A DNA stretch of 64,000 nt from Chloroflexota bacterium (GTDB lineage: Bacteria; Chloroflexota; Anaerolineae; CG2-30-64-16), in contig VGOD01000001.1 in assembly GCA_016876015.1 (NCBI GenBank), forward strand, positions 1 to 64,000, given 5' to 3'. This document shows positions 40,021-48,607 of this stretch, piece by piece (position 1 is the stretch's first letter; each line of letters begins with the position of its first letter). The notes beneath the pieces were generated by a model that was given only the letters and a program-made list of their open reading frames with translations, did not search any database and had not been told where the DNA came from. A program made the position numbers and the translations under genes.

Positions 40021-40884
40021 CTATCGGTTCAGGCTATCGGTGATCTCCTTGACGCTAGCGCGAATCGCGTCGAGCGAGAGGACGCGTTCCTTCCAGTCGG
40101 GCACGAACAGCCGCTCTTGGGCCTTGCGGATGGCGAGCATGGCGCCATCGGAGAAGGAGAAGCCGGCCCAGCCGAACACGATAGCCAGTTCGATGCGCAG
40201 GTGGCCCATCAGCATGGCGTCGCACGCCTCGGCCGGCACGCCCATGCGATTGACCACGTCATCGCGCAGATGCTTGATGGACTGAATCATGGCGGCCGCA
40301 AATGTCTCCACCAGCGCCGGCTCAAGGACCGCCATCTGCTCCACTGTGATGCGGTGCGACTTGATGACGGGGCACTCGGCGTTACCGAACATGTCGAACG
40401 CCAGTTGCTCGCCCCTGGCATAGTCGGCTTCTGGGCCACGGTGCAGCGCACAGACGATGTGTTGGCTGGCGTGCACACCGCCGAACCAGTCATAGCGCCT
40501 GGCCTCCTCGATGTCGTCGTTGAAGAGGGGCGGATGGCAGGGGTGCGTGACAAAGTAGGTCAGGTCGGGGCGGATCGGCATCACCTCGGCGTAGGCCGCG
40601 GCCGGATCGAGGCCCACGATCATGACGCCCGGCCGCAGAGTGGGGATGATTTGCTGGCTGATCTTGCCGATCAAGCGATCGGGCAGCGCCAGGACGACGG
40701 CGTCGGCCTGCGCCAGCGCATCGGCTTCGGGCGTGGCGTGCAGCCCGCGTTTGGCCAGGTTGACCAGCCCCGGCTCGCTGATCTCCACATAGAGCATCTG
40801 ATACGCGGGCCGGCCGTGCATGTTGTCCGTGATGCGGCAGCCCATCTTGCCGCCTGCCCCCATGAGTGCGACCTTCATTTCCAT
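40021..40884 (-). CDS. phosphogluconate dehydrogenase C-terminal domain protein, probable D-apionate oxidoisomerase (ApnO-like)
   Basis: 287 residues. MKVALMGAGGKMGCRITDNM is an NAD(P)-binding Rossmann start, followed by VVLALPDRLIGKISQQIIPTLRPG and THPCHPPLFNDD, and a helical C-terminal part (EQMAVLEPALVETFAAAMIQSIKHL, HLRIELAIVFGWAGFSFSDGAM). This is the architecture of the PGDH_C group that contains ApnO, which turns D-apionate into 3-oxo-isoapionate. A TIM barrel gene follows and a broken lactonase-like gene precedes it, which supports the apionate assignment. If it is correct, the pathway uses an apiose-derived plant sugar acid. Confidence 0.65.
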   Translation of the reverse strand: MEMKVALMGAGGKMGCRITDNMHGRPAYQMLYVEISEPGLVNLAKRGLHATPEADALAQADAVVLALPDRLIGKISQQIIPTLRPGVMIVGLDPAAAYAEVMPIRPDLTYFVTHPCHPPLFNDDIEEARRYDWFGGVHASQHIVCALHRGPEADYARGEQLAFDMFGNAECPVIKSHRITVEQMAVLEPALVETFAAAMIQSIKHLRDDVVNRMGVPAEACDAMLMGHLRIELAIVFGWAGFSFSDGAMLAIRKAQERLFVPDWKERVLSLDAIRASVKEITDSLNR

Positions 40885-40903
40885 TGCGCGTGACTCCTCT
40901 CTG

Positions 40904-41896
40904 TTAACCGTCTAGCCGAGCCACTGCGTAAGGCGGCAGGGTGAGCGCCAGGCGGCCTGCGGTGGTTTCCTGGATGCGGCCGGGCTGAGCCCGGAACGCC
41001 GCGGTCGTCTGCATCGCCGCGACGACATTGGTCGCATCGAGCAGCCGCGTGCTGACCTGCCTCGGCAGCCCTCGCATGACCGCGGTCTGCGCCCCCGCGG
41101 TCATGTTGGCGACCAGGATGCGGATGCGGCCGTCCTTGCGCAAAGCGAGGCCGTCAACAGCTAATGGCTGATCGCCGCTGAGCGCCAGCACGTCTCCGCC
41201 CGCGAAATCGGCCACATCCGCGAAGACGTGGTAGAGCGGGAAGACGCCGCCAGCGAAAGAATGGAACAACTCGGGCAGCGGCGAGCCGCCGGCAGTCTTC
41301 ATGACCCCGTGCCAGCCGGTGGTTTCGTAGTAGGTGATCGCCGCCACGCCGGTCGCCGCGAGTGAGCGGAGACTGCAAACTGTCCAGCCGGCGCCGAAGA
41401 GCGACATCTGGCGCACATCCAGATGAAGATGTAGTCTGCATCGGTTCCTGCGGCGAAGCGAGCGGCCGGCGCCAGACCATCCAGCGCGACGTGCGCCAGC
41501 TCCAACGCCTGACGCACCGGCGATCCGCCCCAGAAGAGCTCGCGAGCCGGGTAGACAAGCCATGCCGCCACCTGGTGGCTTGAGCTCAGCCACGAGATCG
41601 GCCAGCGCGGAGACCTGGGCTGGGCCATCCTCGACGGCGATGTGCAACGCCAGGTGCAGCGGGACGCCGAGCGCGTCAGCGTCGCCCATCGCCCGGCGCA
41701 GACGGGCCGGATAGTCGGGCTGGGCCAGCTCCAGGTCGGCGCGCAGATGGCCCAGCCGCAGATCGCGCAGCCGGCCGATCTCGGGCGCCGAAAGGGGCTG
41801 GCCGTGGCTGGCGGCGTCCAGGCCGAGCTCGGGCAATCGCGCCGGCGAGACGCCCAGGTCGAGGGTTAGAGTCGGCGCAGCGGGTTCGGCCCGTGG
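40904..41896 (-). pseudogene. D-apionate lactonase-like (ApnL) gene, frameshifted and internally deleted
   Basis: Three pieces of one protein are found in two frames. The first (about 41896-41585) reads LTLDLGVSPARLPELGLDAA and LGHLRADLELAQPDYPARLRRAMG. The second, shifted near 41580, reads HQVAAWLVYPARELFWGGSP, then LAPAARFAAGTDADYIF. The third, shifted near 41425, reads LDVRQMSLFGAGWTVCSLRS, then GVAAITYYETTGWHGVMKTA, and runs to the stop at 40904. The last segment closely resembles the ApnL lactonase family. Compared with my recollection of that family, about 100 residues are missing between GTDADYIF and DVRQMSLFGA. It sits directly before the ApnO-like gene. Confidence 0.6.
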
Positions 41897-41960
41897 CGTG
41901 ACCGGCTCTGCGCCAGAACCCGAAGTGCGGCACGCGTTGGGGCAACATGGGATGGAAAAC

Positions 41961-42196
41961 CTACTCAGAGAGTCCGCATTGCGAGAGTCCCTCCTCCAGC
42001 TCTGGCAAAGCAGCGAAGGCCTCTTGGCAACTGCGGGCGTGCTCCAGGTGGGTGGTCATGGAGCGGCAGGCCGCGTCGGGTTCGTGATCGGCGGTGGCCT
42101 GGAGAATGGCCGTGTGATCCGGGAGGATCGTGTCGTAGACTACCGGGAAGCGGTGAACCTGCAAACGAACCTCAAGGCCCCTATCCGCGGGGTGTC
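41961..42196 (-). pseudogene. GntR/FadR-family regulator, C-terminal (FCD) remnant
   Basis: A 78-codon open stretch reads GLEVRLQVHRFPVVYDTILP, then DHTAILQATADHEPDAACRS and MTTHLEHA. The H-x-AIL-A---DPDAA---M--HL pattern is the last helix set of the FCD ligand-binding domain of GntR regulators. The DNA-binding domain and the first FCD helices are absent, and a TGA stands in frame just upstream. It is probably what is left of the local regulator of the apionate-like cluster. Confidence 0.6.
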
Positions 42197-42270
42197 AGCC
42201 TATGGCTAGACTTCGGCCCCCCGCCAGGGAAGAAGTTATCGCTGATTTGTATGGCCAGATGATGGCCAGA

Positions 42271-42285
42271 CCAGTTTGGAACTGG
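42271..42285. promoter_or_regulatory. perfect 6-3-6 palindrome, possible operator
   Basis: CCAGTT-TGG-AACTGG lies in the 230-base gap between the GntR remnant and the GNAT gene. Its size and symmetry suit a GntR-type operator. No homologous site was found near other genes in the window by eye. Confidence 0.35.
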
Positions 42286-42428
42286 CGGCAGTCTACCACA
42301 CCAGGCAGTTGTTGTCAACACGACCATATCAAGACGCTTGCAGCCTTTCCTCGTGCAGAGTCATTTCCGTTGCATCAGGGATTTTCCAAGTCGGGGCTGT
42401 TGGGAGATAATGGCGGTAGGGGGCTATC

Positions 42429-43543
42429 ATGCACGAACTTGCCAAGTCCGATTTGGAGCGGGTTGCTCCGCTTTGCGCATCCCTGAGCGAGCACCTGGCG
42501 GTGTGCGCTGCCCGCGAGGGCAGCGTGCCCGCCCGGGTCTTTGTTGATGACGCCCATGCGCCTCAGGCGGCCTTGATCAACATCCGGCGCCAGCGTTTCT
42601 ACCTGGCTGGCCGGCCGGCCGCTGCCTTTGCCCGGTCGCTAGGACGCCTCTTCACAGAGGTGATCTATCCCGAAGCGCGCACGGCCGGGGATGCGATGTT
42701 GATGCTCTACCATCCCGGCGCCGGGTGGGAGGAGCAGAGCGGCGCCATCCTGCCGGACAAGGCGCCCATCGCCGCCGCTCGCCACTACTATCGCTTCCGG
42801 CAGCCCCGGTACGACTGGCGCAACCTGCTGCCGGCCGGCTTCACGTTGCGCGAGGTCAACGCCGCGTTCCTGGCGGCGCCGCGCGCCAATCGGGACGCGC
42901 TCCTCGATGAGCTTTGCTCGGAGCAGCCGTCGGCAGAGGACTTCCTGGCGCGCAGCTTTGGCCTCTGTCCGGTGACTGCCGATGAGGGCGCAGCTTCCGG
43001 CGAGATTGCCGGCTGGTGTCTGTCCGAATACAACACCGGCGACTGCTGCGAGGTGCGGATCGCCACATTGGCGCCGCATCAGCGCCTCGGCCTGGCGACG
43101 GCCACCGGCTTGGCCTTCAGCGAGCTTGCGCGCGCCAGGGGCATCCGGCAGATCGGCTGGCACTGCTTCGCGGCCAACCGGCCGTCGGTCGCGACCGCAC
43201 TCAAGATCGGCTTCGAGCTGGCTGCGGAGTGCCAGGCTTACATGGCCTGGTATGACGAAGCCGAAAACATGGCCGCAACGGCAACAGCCGTCTCTGGCGC
43301 GGCGAGTACGCGGCGGCAACCGCCTGGTTCGACGCTGCGTTCGCCCACGGCGCGGATCAGGCGTGGGCCTACTGGGGCGCCGCGTGCGCTGCCGCCATGC
43401 AGGGGGAACGCGCTGCCGCGTTCCGCCATCTTCGCCAGGCGATGGCGCGCGGTTTCGCCGACCTGGCGCGGATTCGCAAGGCGGAGTATCTGGCGAGCCT
43501 GCGCGACACGCCGGAATGGGCTGCGTTGGTCGGCCCGTCATGA
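42429..43543 (+). pseudogene. GNAT acetyltransferase with helical C-terminal domain, frameshifted near 43270
   Basis: Residues 1-280 form a GNAT-type protein (VRIATLAPHQRLGLATATGLAFSELARARGIRQIGWHCFAANRPSVATALKIGFEL) of the group with a long N-terminal partner domain. After ENMAA the coding sense moves to the next frame: SRLWRGEYAAATAWFDAAFA, then a TPR-like run (QAWAYWGAACAAAMQGE, AFRHLRQAMARGFADLARI) and a stop at 43541-43543. The original frame stays open by chance into the gamma-glutamyltransferase gene, which gives a misleading fused frame. As sequenced the product loses the last 85 residues. GGTAGGGG precedes the ATG. Confidence 0.7.
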
Positions 43544-43598
43544 AAGCAGCAAGCCCCGACCGGTTTCCGAGAACCGGCGTGGTGTGGAGGAGTCACAT

Positions 43599-45266
43599 AT
43601 GCCCGGCATGATCGTCGCCCCAGAGCCGCTCGCGGTCGAAGCGGGCGCGCGGGTCTTGATGCGTGGCGGCAACGCGATCGACGCGGCCGTGACGTGTGCG
43701 TTCGTCGAGGGGGTCGTCAACCCGATGAACTGCGGCATCGGCGGCTATGTGCTCGCCACGCTGCACCTGGCTGATGCCGCGGCCCCTGGGCTTGCCGAAG
43801 GGCCAGTCCGCGGTTCGACCGGCTCACCGCCCGTGGTCGGCGGCGCTGTTGCCCTCGACGCGCCCGCACTGGCCGGCTCGCTGACGACGCCGGGCATGTG
43901 GGAAGCCGCGTCCCTCGGCCCGAATCCCGAAGGGTGGGGCTTCCTCGTGCGCGACCGCCGCAACTACATGGGCTATAGCTCGATCTGCACGCCGGGCGCG
44001 GTGGCTGGGCTGGCGATGCTGTTGTCGCGCTACGGTACGATCTCCTGGGCGGATGCCATTGCGCCGGCCGCGCGGATCGCGCGCGACGGCTTCATGGTCG
44101 GGCAGACGCTGGCTGCGTCGTGGCGCTATCGGGCGCGTGATCTCCGGCTGTGCAACACGCTGGACTGCCTGGCGGCCAACCCCGAAGCGCGGCGCATCTA
44201 TCTGCGGGAGGGCCGCGAGCTGCTCGAACCCGCCGATCTGCTCCGCAATCCCGATCTCGCCGACACCCTGGAACGCCTGGCCGCGCGCGGGCCAGACGAC
44301 TTGTACGCCGGGGAGTTGGCCGCGGAGATCAGCCGCGACCTGGCGGCTAATGGCAGCTTCGTCACCGCGGGAGACCTGGCCGCCTACGCGGTGCGCGACA
44401 TCATGCCGCTGGCCGGAACGTATCGCGGCTGGGAGATCCGCACCGCGCCGCCGCCCCACGGCGGGCCGACGCTGCTCGCGGCGTTGAGCATCCTCGAAGG
44501 GCTGGATGTGGCCGGCAGGGGCCACAACTCCGCGGAATATATCTATCAGGTGGCGATGGCGCTCAAGGCGGCCTTCGCCGACCGCAACCCCTATCTGGGC
44601 GACATGACGTTCGTGGACGTACCCCTCGACTGGATGATCTCCAAAGACCGCGCGGCCGAGTGGCGGGAGCACATCGCCGCGGGCCGGCCGATCATGGTGG
44701 ACTACGCGCCGCCGGAATCACCCGACACGACGCACGTCAGCGTGGTGGATCGCTGGGGCAACTGCGTCGCCTTGACCCATTCGCTCGGCTCCGGGTCGGG
44801 CGTCATCACGCCGGGGCTGGGCTTCATCTATAACAACTCGATGTGCAACTTCAACCCACTGCCCGGCACGGCCAACTCGATCGCGCCGCGTAAGAGCCGC
44901 ACGACCGGCATGGCCCCCACGGTCATCTATCGCGATGGCAAGCCGGCCCTGGTGATCGGCGCGTCGGGCGGCACGAAGATCATCACCTCCGTGCTGCAAG
45001 TCATCCTCAACATCCTCGACTTCGGCATGAGTCCCACCGAAGCCGTGCTCGCGCCGCGCTTCGACTGCCAGGGCGATCTGATCACCTGCCAGCCGCGCAT
45101 CCCCGGCTATGTGCGCGACGAAGTGGCCCGACGCCACCCGGTCGCGGCCAGTCCTGCGAGCCACGGCGGCATGGGACTGGTGCACGTGATCGCGCTCGAT
45201 GGCGCCAGCGGCGAGCTGACCGGCGGCGCGGATACGGGCGCGGGGGGCATGGCGCTGCGCGTTTGA
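43599..45266 (+). CDS. gamma-glutamyltransferase family Ntn hydrolase
   Basis: 555 residues. MIVAPEPLAVEAGARVLMRGGNAIDAAVTCAFVEGVVNPMNCGIGGYV is the family start. The autocleavage site is PDTTHVSVVDRWGNCVALTHSLGSGSGV, where the Thr before HVSV becomes the nucleophile. PGLGFIYNNSMCNF and SGGTKIITSVLQVILNILDFGMSPTEAV follow. There is no signal peptide, and the substrate could be glutathione or another gamma-glutamyl or acyl compound. Residues about 63-78 (PGLAEGPVRGSTGSPP) come from a repeat inserted in frame. GGAGG lies eight bases before the ATG. Confidence 0.9.
   Translation: MPGMIVAPEPLAVEAGARVLMRGGNAIDAAVTCAFVEGVVNPMNCGIGGYVLATLHLADAAAPGLAEGPVRGSTGSPPVVGGAVALDAPALAGSLTTPGMWEAASLGPNPEGWGFLVRDRRNYMGYSSICTPGAVAGLAMLLSRYGTISWADAIAPAARIARDGFMVGQTLAASWRYRARDLRLCNTLDCLAANPEARRIYLREGRELLEPADLLRNPDLADTLERLAARGPDDLYAGELAAEISRDLAANGSFVTAGDLAAYAVRDIMPLAGTYRGWEIRTAPPPHGGPTLLAALSILEGLDVAGRGHNSAEYIYQVAMALKAAFADRNPYLGDMTFVDVPLDWMISKDRAAEWREHIAAGRPIMVDYAPPESPDTTHVSVVDRWGNCVALTHSLGSGSGVITPGLGFIYNNSMCNFNPLPGTANSIAPRKSRTTGMAPTVIYRDGKPALVIGASGGTKIITSVLQVILNILDFGMSPTEAVLAPRFDCQGDLITCQPRIPGYVRDEVARRHPVAASPASHGGMGLVHVIALDGASGELTGGADTGAGGMALRV
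43784..43830. repeat. REP-like inverted repeat read in frame in the gamma-glutamyltransferase gene
   Basis: CCTGGGCTTGCCGAAGGGCC and GGTTCGACCGGCTCACCGCC resemble the two arms of the widespread CCTGAGCTTGTCGAAGGG / GGTTCGACAGGCTCACC repeat, with a few changes. The 48 bases are translated as an extra loop. Confidence 0.5.
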
Positions 45267-45279
45267 CCGATGAACGAGA

Positions 45280-45450
45280 GGAAGGCGTCGAAGTAGCGCG
45301 CCAATACCTGTCTGGGATTGTGTTTGAATCCGCTCCAGTGATACTCGACCCAGGCGCGTGTCGAGGTGACGTCAATGTGGCTGGAGGCGGTTGACCTCGG
45401 CTTGTTCCGCGGCCGTCAGGGCGCGATCAATCGTCTGCCATTCGTAGTGA
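45280..45450 (-). pseudogene. fragment of a SWIM-type or related hypothetical protein, N-terminal part
   Basis: On the minus strand, HYEWQTIDRALTAAEQAEVN followed after one frame change by HIDVTSTRAWVEYHWSGFKH and NPRQVLARYFDAFL. This resembles the conserved N-terminus of proteins (some with a SWIM zinc finger) that begin Y-(W/Y)-x3-DR-LT--E---L-SH---TSTRA. It is cut off at about 45280 and fused at 45450 to an ATPase remnant. Assignment is tentative. Confidence 0.35.
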
Positions 45451-45806
45451 CCGGCGCCGCCCGCTCGAGCAGATCGAGGTCGCGCAGTGTGTTCAAGTAG
45501 TAGCCCAACGAGGTGCCCTTCACGCCAACTGCCTGGCTGATCTCCTCCTGGCGCACGCGGCCGGCGGCGATGGCTGCGAGGACTGCGAAGTAGACCCGCG
45601 GCTCGCGCAGTTCCTGCGTGCTTTCGGGGTCGTTGTGGAACAGCTCGCCGTACCGCCGCGCGAGTTCCGCCAGGGTGCTGGCCTCGGTGCCCAGGTCGGC
45701 CACGTAGAAGAAGTGGCGCTTGCCCTCGCAGAAGCGGCGCAGCAGCTCGGTCTTGCCCACGCGGCGCCGGCCGTAGAGCACGACCAGCTCGCCGACTTCA
45801 AGCGTT
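45440..45806 (-). pseudogene. archaeal-type AAA ATPase (DUF234 group) with large internal deletion
   Basis: LEVGELVVLYGRRRVGKTEL is the Walker A start of these ATPases, followed by RHFFYVADLGTEASTLAELA. After YGELFHNDPEST the sequence jumps to LREPRVYFAVLAAIAAGRVR and GTSLGYYLNTLRDLDLLERA, the C-terminal winged helix. About 200-250 residues between are missing, and both ends are truncated by neighbouring fragments. The longer frame to 46129 is antisense to the methylase fragment. Confidence 0.65.
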
Positions 45807-45808
45807 GA

Positions 45809-46356
45809 TGGCTCTTCTTCCGCCGCGACGCGTTCCTGCCCGATGCCCGCGGCCGGTCGTTCGTGCAGCAGGTGCGCGAAGGCTCGGCCACCTATGCCAG
45901 GCGCGTCAGCGACAAGCTGAAGGAGCTGGTCTTCGACGAGGTGATGCCGGAGATCGCTAACGGCTTTGTGGCCCACCGCCGCGCGCAGTTGGGCATCGGT
46001 GAGGAGACCGACGCCAGCCTGCGCGAGATCTACGCCGCGGGGCTGAGCCTGCTCTACAAGCTGCTCTTCGTACTCAATGCTGAAGCACGCGACCTGCTGC
46101 TGATGCGCAACCCCGGCTATCGCGAGCAAAGCCTGACCAGCCTGGCGGCGTGGGCGGCCGAACGGCTTGATCGCTCCCTACCGCTCAGCGAGGCCGCCTG
46201 CGCCACGCCCCGCTACGACGCGCTGCTGGCCCTCTTCCGACGCATTGACCGCGGGGATCTCAGCCTGGGCATCCCGCGCTACGACGGCGGGCTCTTCAGC
46301 GCCGACACGCTCGAAAACCGCTTCCTGGAGCGCCACAAGCTGAGCGATCGCGCAGT
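45809..46356 (+). pseudogene. internal fragment of an Eco57I-type restriction-modification methylase
   Basis: The frame WLFFRRDAFLPDARGRSFVQ, then GSATYARRVSDKLKELVFDE, LGIGEETDASLREIYAAGLS LLYKLLFVLNAEARDLL and IPRYDGGLFSADTLENRFLE matches the middle of large type IIG/Eco57I-like methylases (also seen in BREX and DISARM relatives). The SAM-binding N-terminal half and the target-recognition C-terminus are missing. It joins an ATPase fragment on the left (TGA at 45806) and a 40-bp palindrome on the right. It is a relic of a defence gene. Confidence 0.65.
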
Positions 46357-46396
46357 GGCAGAGATGCCATCTCTTCGAAGAGATGGCATCTCTGCC
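46357..46396. repeat. 40-bp perfect palindrome at the methylase/IS110 junction
   Basis: GGCAGAGATGCCATCTCTTC followed immediately by its exact reverse complement, with no loop. It lies exactly where the methylase fragment ends and the IS110 fragment (opposite strand) ends. Confidence 0.9.
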
Positions 46397-47169
46397 GTTG
46401 GCGCACCTGGGCCATGGCCGGTTCCTGGGAGTCGCGGATGGCGGTGCGGCGCTCGGTTTCCAATTCCAGGATTTGACGCTGCACGAACTGCCAGCACGCG
46501 AACTCGCGGCGCAGGCGGGCGGCCAAGCCGTCCGGCAAAGATGCACCGTCCCAGAGACGCAGTTCCGGCAGGTGCGTCAGGAAGTCGGCCGCCACCTCGA
46601 GGCGAATGCCCTGGCCGACCAGCAGCGCTTTGATGCGGTTGACGTAGCGGGTGCGCTCGCCTTTCAGAGCCAGCAGTTGGCGGTGGAGTTGGCGCTGCGC
46701 TTCGGCGGCAAGGCTGGGCACTTGGACGACGCTCCAGACCCGCGTAGCGCCGCCATGGTAGCGCAGCAGCATGGACAGCAGCTTTTCGACGTCCAGGCGG
46801 TCGGTCTTGGCGTGCTTGCCGCGGCGGCTGACCTCGATGCTGGCCGAGTCCACGACCAGGCTTCGTCGTGAGCTCAGCCGAACGGTTGGTCACGTGCTCG
46901 TGTTCCAGGAAGCGGTGCAGCCAAAAACCGTCGCGGCCCGCTTCGTAGCAGCTCAGCACCGGTGCATCGGTGGGTAAGCCAAAGCGCTGTTTGGCCAGCG
47001 CGATCTCCTGCTTGAGCGCCGTCGTGTCACCGGCCGTGATCTTGCGCTGCCGTGGGGATTGGCCCAGGCCGACCGTGAAGCCCAGCTTCCAGTCCTGGTT
47101 GCTCAACTCGAAGGCCAGGTACAGGGTGGGTTGGGTGTTTTCGTCTTTGGTGTAACGCGTCTGTTTCAT
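46363..47169 (-). mobile_element. IS110-family insertion sequence remnant
   Basis: The transposase starts at ATG 47169 (MKQTRYTKDENTQPTLYLAF) with the DEDD domain pieces VLSCYEAGRDGFWLHRFLE and, in another frame, LVVDSASIEVSRRGKHAKTD RLDVEKLL and RTRYVNRIKALLVGQGIRLE. Near 46865-46895 an extra stretch of about 25 bases breaks the frame. The C-terminal Tnp_20 domain with its serine is absent, so the element is dead and truncated at the 40-bp palindrome. Terminal repeats were not identified, as expected for IS110. Confidence 0.75.
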
Positions 47170-48431
47170 GGTATACTCCTTTCTGCGGGGCAGCTTACCA
47201 TCAATGCCGCGCCCGGCCAAGCCCCATAGTATCTGACGGCTGCGCCGGTACGGTCAGGGGTCGCGAGAGTACGTGAGCCGCAGGCGCAGGTGAACCTGAC
47301 CGTTGTGCGCCAAGAAGCTTGGCGTTTCTGACAGGGTGCGAGTCCCTGTGGGGCAAGGGCTAACCACCCACCCCTATCGAGTGTTGCAACACGGACGGAG
47401 GAACGTAGACCGGTTGGAGGAGTGACCGCCGCAGGGAAAACCTCGGCGTCGGGAGGCGAGCGCGCAGCGCCCCGACGAGCCTGGCAACAGGGACACAAAG
47501 CCGCTGCGCCGTGACCGAACCACCGTGTTGAAGCGTACACCCTGGCCTGGCCGCCAGGGCAGGCAGAGTAGCCACCAGGCCGCAGGGGTGATCGCACACC
47601 CCGAAGTTTGATACAGCCTCGTTAAGACAATAAAGCAGACGGCGATGCGTTAACGGCCGCAGAAGCCTACACAGAGCGCACGCTTTGGTGAGTGCGCCGA
47701 GGGTCTGCCGGGGTCTCCAAAGAGCGCGGCATGGGGCAGAGAAACGTCACAGAACTTGGGAGGCCCCAACCTTTCCTGGGAAGACCAGGCAGGCGGACGC
47801 GAAGCACAAGTAGGGAAGCCGCACAGGGTTGGGGAGTCAGATCAGCTCATAGTACTCTGAGCCGGGCGAACCGGGCACATGGGGAAGGGGCTGCCAGAAA
47901 GACGGAGCTTGCAAAGGAAACGCTGTCTGGACATGCCGGATCAGAGCACAGTGCCCACCTCCCTGCAAGGATTAGCGAACAAGGCTGCCAACCAGCCGAA
48001 CTACCGGTTTCGCAACCTCTACGGGCTGTTGAACGAGGACCTGCTGCTAGACTCCTGGACGCTGGTGCGCCAAGACGCCGCCCTCGGCGTGGATCGCGTC
48101 AGTGCGCAGGACTACGAGCAGGACTTGGCCGCCAACGTCCAAGACCTCGTGACGCGGCTCAAGGAGAAGCGTTACCATGCCAAACTCGTCAGACGGAGCT
48201 ACATCCCGAAAGCCGATGGCAAGCTACGGCCATTAGGGATCCTGGCCACGGAAGACAAGCTGCTGCAACCCTAAAGGGGGCCTGCGGCTCCTGGCCGTCA
48301 AACGTGTTCTGGAGGCCATCTATGAGCCGGACTTCTTGCGCTGCTCCTACGGCTACCGCCCGCAGGTCGGGGCGTTGGACACCGACGGCAAAGTGCTGCA
48401 TCCCACCACGGGTACACCGCAAGGGGGCATC

Positions 48432-48472
48432 ACACCTGCACTTGCGCCGGAGCGCAGCGCAGGTGCAAGTGT
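48432..48472. repeat. 41-bp inverted-repeat element, copy 1
   Basis: Starts ACACCTGCACTTGCGC and ends GCGCAGGTGCAAGTGT around CCGGAGCGCA, so the ends are an imperfect inverted repeat. It is inserted after GTPQGGI of the reverse transcriptase, where the family reads GGIISP, and adds 14 residues without shifting the frame. Confidence 0.85.
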
Positions 48473-48566
48473 CTCGCCGATCCTGGCGAACATCTACCTG
48501 CACTATGCGCTCGATCTCTGGTTTCACAAAGTGGTTGTGCCCCGCGGTCGCGGCGAAGCCTGCTTG

Positions 48567-48607
48567 ACACCTGCACTTGCGCCGGAGCGCAGCGCAGGTG
48601 CAAGTGT
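48567..48607. repeat. 41-bp inverted-repeat element, copy 2
   Basis: Identical to the copy 135 bases upstream, in the same orientation and phase. It splits the stretch that normally reads L-V-RYADD just before the catalytic YADD. Confidence 0.85.

Noticed and set aside
45863-46633. Whole 256-codon plus-strand frame as one gene
   Set aside because: Only the part to about 46356 matches a methylase; the rest is antisense to the IS110 transposase.
47170-47304. Separate small gene between IS110 and the intron
   Set aside because: No plausible start or motif; the stretch holds the IS upstream region and the inverted repeat used by the intron.
47692-48567. 291-codon frame at the start of the intron
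   Set aside because: It overlaps the reverse transcriptase in another frame and crosses structured intron RNA; there are no motifs.
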